7,322 bases of DNA from JAGOTT01 sp964450795 (lineage in GTDB: Bacteria > Patescibacteriota > Minisyncoccia > Moranbacterales > UBA1568). The notes beneath the pieces were generated by a model that did not search any database, was not told the DNA's origin, and saw only the letters and a list, made by a program, of their open reading frames with translations. A program made the position numbers and the translations under genes. Location: positions 1 to 7,322 of the forward strand of contig CAYVDI010000043.1 in assembly GCA_964450795.1 (NCBI GenBank), in the 5' to 3' direction. This document shows, piece by piece, positions 4,536 through 7,322 of the stretch (positions are counted from its first letter, which is position 1; every line of letters begins with the position of its first letter).

Positions 4536-4567
4536 GTTCCAAACACATCCAATAAGCCCAGCTGACG
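4536..4567 (+). repeat. Pre-terminator repeat module, copy E
   Basis: GTTCCAAACACATCCAATAA followed by GCCCAGCTGACG. It matches 3510-3541 at 23 of 32 positions and, like the other copies, carries a CCAGC motif just before a terminator hairpin. Confidence 0.6.
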
Positions 4568-4570
4568 ATT

Positions 4571-4592
4571 CCGCCCTTCGGGGGCGGTTTTT
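4571..4592 (+). terminator. Terminator of the HEPN-like gene
   Basis: CCGCCC (4571-4576) pairs with GGGCGG (4582-4587) around TTCGG, followed by TTTTT. It is a stable, compact rho-independent terminator, 74 nt after the stop codon. Confidence 0.9.
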
Positions 4593-4607
4593 GATTGTCC
4601 ATCGTTA

Positions 4608-4616
4608 TGGTATATT
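4608..4616 (+). promoter_or_regulatory. Possible extended -10 promoter
   Basis: TGG-TATATT (hexamer 4611-4616) is an extended -10 element. Upstream -35 candidates are poor (TTGATT at 4591-4596, 14 bp away, partly inside the terminator T-run). The start would fall near 4623, about 20 nt before the ATG at 4643. Confidence 0.4.
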
Positions 4617-4642
4617 TATCGCGTAAGACAAAACCGGATCCT

Positions 4643-5554
4643 ATGAAATTCAACGAGCGGGTCGGGACGGGGATCGGAACCGTCGTCGTCGTGATCATCG
4701 CGATCACGGTCGGAGTATTCGTGTGGACGTATGAACGGGGATTCGGGACAATGACAACCGATACATCTTTTCATCGCACCAACGCGTCAAAGATAACAAC
4801 CGACCAAGCAAAAAGAAAGGATCCGTCGGACATATCGGGAGCACCGCTGAACCCCGCTGCAAACAATGCCAAGAACACGAACGAGGACATAGAAACAGGA
4901 GTCGCTGTGGAGGGAGAAGACCCCTCCATCGGATACCTTACCAGCACCCTGTCGGAAATCCTCTTTGAACCCAAGAAAAATGTTCGCTACTCTGCGGATT
5001 TCAGCGAGTACGATCTGACGCATGGATATTTCTGGAGCATGGGCGATCCGGATCACAAGACGGAGTTTTTCTCCCGGGGAGGGTCGCTTCTCTCCTTTCC
5101 AGACGGAAGATATTACTGCGATGATGTGAAGGATTTCCCCGAAAGCCTGACGAAAAAATGTTCCAAGGGATCGTTTGAATCGCTTCGCGCGTACGATTCA
5201 TCTCCCCTCAAGGTCGCGTCAGGATGGAAACTTGTGGCAGGGAACGCGGATCAGGATTGTGGCCAACCAGTCTATGCCGGTTCGGTAGGAGTGAAAGCCT
5301 GGTATGTCTGGGATTACTCCTACGTGGAACGGAAGTGGATGCTCGTACTTTCGACGGAGGACGCGAAGAAGATGTTCACCTCCGGATACCACGGCCCATA
5401 CAATCTCGTCGACGCTCCTGCCGGTCTCGAAAAGCAGTTATCCCTGGCTTCCGAGGAGAAACCGATTTCGATAACCATCAAGAAATTGTCATACTACTGC
5501 GAGGGAGCCCCGAACGTAAGCCTGACGCCGCCGACCACGGAAGGGGAAATCTGA
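4643..5554 (+). CDS. Membrane-anchored extracytoplasmic protein, unknown function
   Basis: A 303-residue protein from the ATG at 4643. A start at 4595 would add 16 residues, lies upstream of the likely transcription start and is rejected. Residues 1-10 are cytoplasmic, 11-29 (IGTVVVVIIAITVGVFVWT) form a TM anchor without a lipobox, and 35-95 are a polar, low-complexity Asn/Thr/Ala linker. A globular domain of about 200 residues rich in Tyr, Trp and Ser follows, with four Cys (159, 173, 206, 286) that could make two disulfides. Segments such as GWKLVAGNADQDCGQPVYAG and WYVWDYSYVERKWMLVL suggest a beta-rich fold. I recognise no family. No clear Shine-Dalgarno is present. The gene has its own terminator. 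Confidence 0.85.
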   Translation: MKFNERVGTGIGTVVVVIIAITVGVFVWTYERGFGTMTTDTSFHRTNASKITTDQAKRKDPSDISGAPLNPAANNAKNTNEDIETGVAVEGEDPSIGYLTSTLSEILFEPKKNVRYSADFSEYDLTHGYFWSMGDPDHKTEFFSRGGSLLSFPDGRYYCDDVKDFPESLTKKCSKGSFESLRAYDSSPLKVASGWKLVAGNADQDCGQPVYAGSVGVKAWYVWDYSYVERKWMLVLSTEDAKKMFTSGYHGPYNLVDAPAGLEKQLSLASEEKPISITIKKLSYYCEGAPNVSLTPPTTEGEI

Positions 5555-5586
5555 TTTTTTGAACGGACTTCTCTGAAGAAAGAACG

Positions 5587-5606
5587 GTTCCCGTGTCGTC
5601 TCATAA
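5587..5606 (+). repeat. Pre-terminator repeat module, copy D (partial)
   Basis: GTTCCCGTGTCGTCTCATAA matches 3510-3529 at 16 of 20 positions and again precedes hairpins. The similarity ends at ATAA, so the CCAGC part seen in the other copies is missing or replaced. Confidence 0.5.
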
Positions 5607-5645
5607 ATTCTGCGACAGAATTCGAGGCTTTTTATAGCCTCTTTT
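5606..5645 (+). terminator. Double hairpin terminator
   Basis: The first hairpin is AATTCTG-CGA-CAGAATT (5606-5622). The second is GAGGCT (5624-5629) with AGCCTC (5636-5641) around a 6-nt T/A loop, followed by TTTT at 5642-5645. The GAGGCT/AGCCTC stem is the same core as in the two 41-nt repeat terminators. Confidence 0.82.
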
Positions 5646-5649
5646 AATA

Positions 5650-5678
5650 TTGACAAAAACTTGTTTTTCTGGTATCAT
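5650..5678 (+). promoter_or_regulatory. Consensus promoter of the MYG1-like gene
   Basis: A perfect TTGACA (5650-5655), a 17-bp spacer and TATCAT (5673-5678, five of six) preceded by TGG as an extended -10. The start should lie near 5685, giving a leader of about 87 nt that begins inside a stem-loop. Confidence 0.9.
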
Positions 5679-5682
5679 AGGG

Positions 5683-5764
5683 CGTTCGTCTGAATTCCGG
5701 ATGAACGAGCACTTTCACAAGCAACAGCCACCCGAGGAGTTGAAAGATTCCTCATTTCAAGGAG
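5683..5764 (+). promoter_or_regulatory. Structured leader of the MYG1-like gene
   Basis: CGTTCGTC (5683-5690) pairs with GATGAACG (5700-5707, one G.U) around TGAATTCCG. Further down, GAGGA (5734-5738) can pair with TCCTC (5749-5753). TCCT (5749-5752) can instead pair with AGGA (5760-5763) of the Shine-Dalgarno AAGGAG (5759-5764). TTGAAA/TTTCAA offers another alternative. Mutually exclusive pairings around a ribosome binding site could control translation, but the stems are short. The AAGGAG is 7 nt before the ATG at 5772. Confidence 0.4.
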
Positions 5765-5771
5765 TTTCACC

Positions 5772-7061
5772 ATGAAATCCAAGAAGCAGCTCTCTCTTTT
5801 CTTCGTCACTCATTTCTGGGCGCATTTCGACGAATACGTCGCTATGGCGCTACTCTGGAAGTACGGTGAATCGGCCGGCATCCACGGATCCAGGAATTCC
5901 CAAGTCCTCTTCGATGATGCCGGAAGCCCTGTCCCGGAATGCATCACGTCGAAACACTGGCGTGATACGGCCCTGATCCCGATCGGTATCTGGGGAAACT
6001 GGACGCCCTTCGATGAGCACCCGGACTCGACCCATGCGCGCAAGCACAAGGAATGCGCCGCGAGTCTCGCGCTCAAATTCCTGAAGAAACATATCCCTGG
6101 GTTCGTTGATCCGAGAGCTGAGACCCTTGTCGCCTACGCGACGAAGATCGATCTCGAGGGCGGTGCCACGAAGTATTCCCTGGCGAACATCGTCAAGAAC
6201 ATGAACTGGCTTGGCGGGCAGGAGAAGACACTGCTATGGATTACACACGGCATCATGACCTATCTCGACCGCGGTGACCCGAACGACGCGTCGTTCGAGG
6301 TCGAAACGATCGGTGCGCTCATGCCGGATGGGGATACGAAGACCACCTGGATCCTCCAGGGTCGCGAGGCCACTCTATGGGAGGGAGCGAAGTTTCAAGA
6401 AGCCGTCGAAACCCTGAAACAGGATCGGAAAAAGATTCACTTCTCCGATCGGAAGGGGAAACGCCGGGATCTGATCGCCACGGAAAGCGACAATCCGATG
6501 ATGGGGAAGGCCATCGTCTCGTGGGCGAAGGCAGATGTCGCGCTTGTCCGGAAATCCACCGGGCATGTCGTGGTTCTGACCAACGCCAAGACCCGGACGG
6601 ACCTCACCGGCCTCGTTCGTGCCTTGAACCGCGAGGAGCTCCGTCTTCGCGGGGATACGGAGGAACGTCGATTCGGCGAGTTGAGCCCGAACGGAAACAT
6701 CCAAGGGAGCGTCTGGTCGTTCCAGCCGGATCTGATGTGCATCCTAAACGGGTCGCCTTCGGCTCCGTTTGTACAACCGACGATGATTCCGTTCAAGTGG
6801 ATTGTCGAACTCGCCCAGCTGACGCTTGACGAGCGCCGGTTCTGCACGGAAGAAGAGGGGTTTGCCTGCAATGGGCAATCCTGTCCATCAAGTAGGAAAG
6901 CTCCTTGCCCGTATTTCGCGTACGGTTTGCCGCGCTGTCAGAAGATTCGACAGGACGCAAAACGCAACGCCTCCGCCGTAACCGAGAGTGAGCCGACAAT
7001 CCGTCACGCTCACGACGGACGGTTCGCCTCACTGGAAGGGTTCCGGGCAGTCGCAGGTTAG
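5772..7061 (+). CDS. MYG1/DHH-like 'FDEHP' conserved protein with Cys-cluster tail
   Basis: A 429-residue cytoplasmic protein. The N-terminus carries T13-H14-x3-H18-x-D20-E21-x2-A-x-A-L-L. Then come F80-D81-E82-H83-P and R90-K-H-K-E94-C95-A-A-S-L. This order resembles the MYG1/UPF0160 branch of DHH-like phosphoesterases ('HxDE...', '..DHH..'), with DEH in place of DHH, so metal-dependent nucleotide or nucleic-acid hydrolysis is a reasonable inference, not proven. The region 252-292 (KADVALVRKSTGHVVVLTN...RALNREEL) and WSFQPDLMCILNGS (315-328) form a second conserved half. The tail has C358-x7-C366-x4-C371-x7-C379-x9-C389, which may bind metal or Fe-S. The ATG at 5772 is set by AAGGAG at 7 nt. 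The gene has its own promoter and terminator. Confidence 0.82.
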   Translation: MKSKKQLSLFFVTHFWAHFDEYVAMALLWKYGESAGIHGSRNSQVLFDDAGSPVPECITSKHWRDTALIPIGIWGNWTPFDEHPDSTHARKHKECAASLALKFLKKHIPGFVDPRAETLVAYATKIDLEGGATKYSLANIVKNMNWLGGQEKTLLWITHGIMTYLDRGDPNDASFEVETIGALMPDGDTKTTWILQGREATLWEGAKFQEAVETLKQDRKKIHFSDRKGKRRDLIATESDNPMMGKAIVSWAKADVALVRKSTGHVVVLTNAKTRTDLTGLVRALNREELRLRGDTEERRFGELSPNGNIQGSVWSFQPDLMCILNGSPSAPFVQPTMIPFKWIVELAQLTLDERRFCTEEEGFACNGQSCPSSRKAPCPYFAYGLPRCQKIRQDAKRNASAVTESEPTIRHAHDGRFASLEGFRAVAG

Positions 7062-7078
7062 GCGAGCATCTTCGCGCG

Positions 7079-7114
7079 ACGCGCATCCTCCAATAGGATG
7101 CGCGTTTTATTTTT
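7079..7114 (+). terminator. Terminator of the MYG1-like gene
   Basis: An 11-bp perfect stem, ACGCGCATCCT (7079-7089) with AGGATGCGCGT (7095-7105), around CCAAT, then TTTTATTTTT to 7114. The T-run overlaps the stop codon and last codons of the convergent minus-strand gene. On the minus strand the hairpin lacks a following T-run. Confidence 0.9.
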
Positions 7115-7322
7115 CCGCAGCGGAGGTTCCGGCGACGAATCCGGTCGTCCAGCAGAGCTGGAGGCTGTAGCCACCGGAAGGACGGTCGATATCAAGGATG
7201 TCTCCGACGAGATAGAGATTCGGGAAAAGCCGTGACCGCATATGTCTGAAATCCACTTCCGAAAGTCTGACCCCTCCACTCGTCACGATCGCTTTATCGG
7301 CCCCCAGAAGCCCTTCTACGGT
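7107..7322 (-). CDS. HI0933/BaiN-like FAD-dependent oxidoreductase, C-terminal part
   Basis: The frame is open from the window edge to TAA (7109-7107), giving 71 C-terminal residues. The 5' part lies beyond the window. The sequence contains KAIVTSGGVRLSEVDFRHMR, then LFPNLYLVGDILDIDRPSGG, and GGYSLQLCWTTGFVAG before a short tail. These are the end motifs of the HI0933-like/BaiN NAD(P)/FAD-dependent oxidoreductases: the 'TxGGV...EV...TM' strand, 'GLyfaGEvlDvdg..GGYN.q.A..sG..AG'. They form part of the FAD-binding site, with D46 of this fragment (in 'VGDILD') near the flavin. GGYS replaces the usual GGYN. The substrate is unknown. The gene is convergent with the MYG1-like gene, 45 nt from its stop. 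Confidence 0.9.
   Translation of the reverse strand, partial: TVEGLLGADKAIVTSGGVRLSEVDFRHMRSRLFPNLYLVGDILDIDRPSGGYSLQLCWTTGFVAGTSAAEK

Noticed and set aside
6377..6871. Long alternative frames on both strands within the MYG1-like gene
   Set aside because: They arise from GC-rich codon bias. They lack ribosome binding sites and are fully covered by the main gene.
7058..7279. 73-codon minus-strand frame at the window end
   Set aside because: It overlaps in another frame the unmistakable HI0933/BaiN C-terminus (GGV, GGY, AG motifs), which is the true coding frame.
1..7322. CRISPR array
   Set aside because: No regularly spaced direct repeats. The repeats seen are 1-2 kb apart, diverged and linked to terminators.

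Overview
The window looks like bacterial chromosome, probably from the Candidate Phyla Radiation (Patescibacteria). That assignment is inference. It rests on the mix of small one-TM orphan proteins, a MYG1-like 'FDEHP' protein of a type I associate with those genomes, a tRNA without encoded CCA, and short intergenic spacers packed with hairpin terminators. The standard genetic code fits every gene. No transposase, integrase, phage structural gene or CRISPR array is present.

Layout. Positions 1-189 hold a possible 3' end of an upstream gene and otherwise nothing I can name. A tRNA-Gln(CUG) with its terminator occupies 190-297. Next come two independent plus-strand genes: a GRDP-like (glycine-rich-domain-protein-like) protein at 435-977 and an S9-type alpha/beta hydrolase at 1085-1987. 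An extended -10 promoter and a large 5' UTR stem-loop precede a two-gene operon (2317-3347) of overlapping paralogous membrane proteins. A gene-poor spacer (3348-3807) carries a terminator, repeats and a multi-hairpin segment. It leads to an AT-rich gene (3808-4497) whose protein has an R-x4-H, HEPN-like motif. A membrane-anchored, probably extracytoplasmic orphan (4643-5554) follows. The last complete gene is the MYG1-like protein (5772-7061), with a consensus promoter and a structured leader. The window ends in the C-terminus of a minus-strand HI0933/BaiN-type flavoprotein (7107-7322), convergent with the MYG1-like gene.

How the genes work together. Apart from the two-gene paralogue operon, nearly every gene has its own promoter or terminator, so this is mostly a string of monocistronic units, not one pathway. 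The striking non-coding signal is a set of related intergenic modules at 3' ends: a 41-nt perfect repeat at 257-297 and 2098-2138, and diverged relatives at about 3465-3541, 4536-4567 and 5587-5606, each just upstream of a hairpin. Pieces of the tRNA-Gln T-arm and acceptor are scattered through the same spacers. This looks like a dispersed, tRNA-3'-end/terminator-associated repeat family and is the best candidate here for something undescribed.
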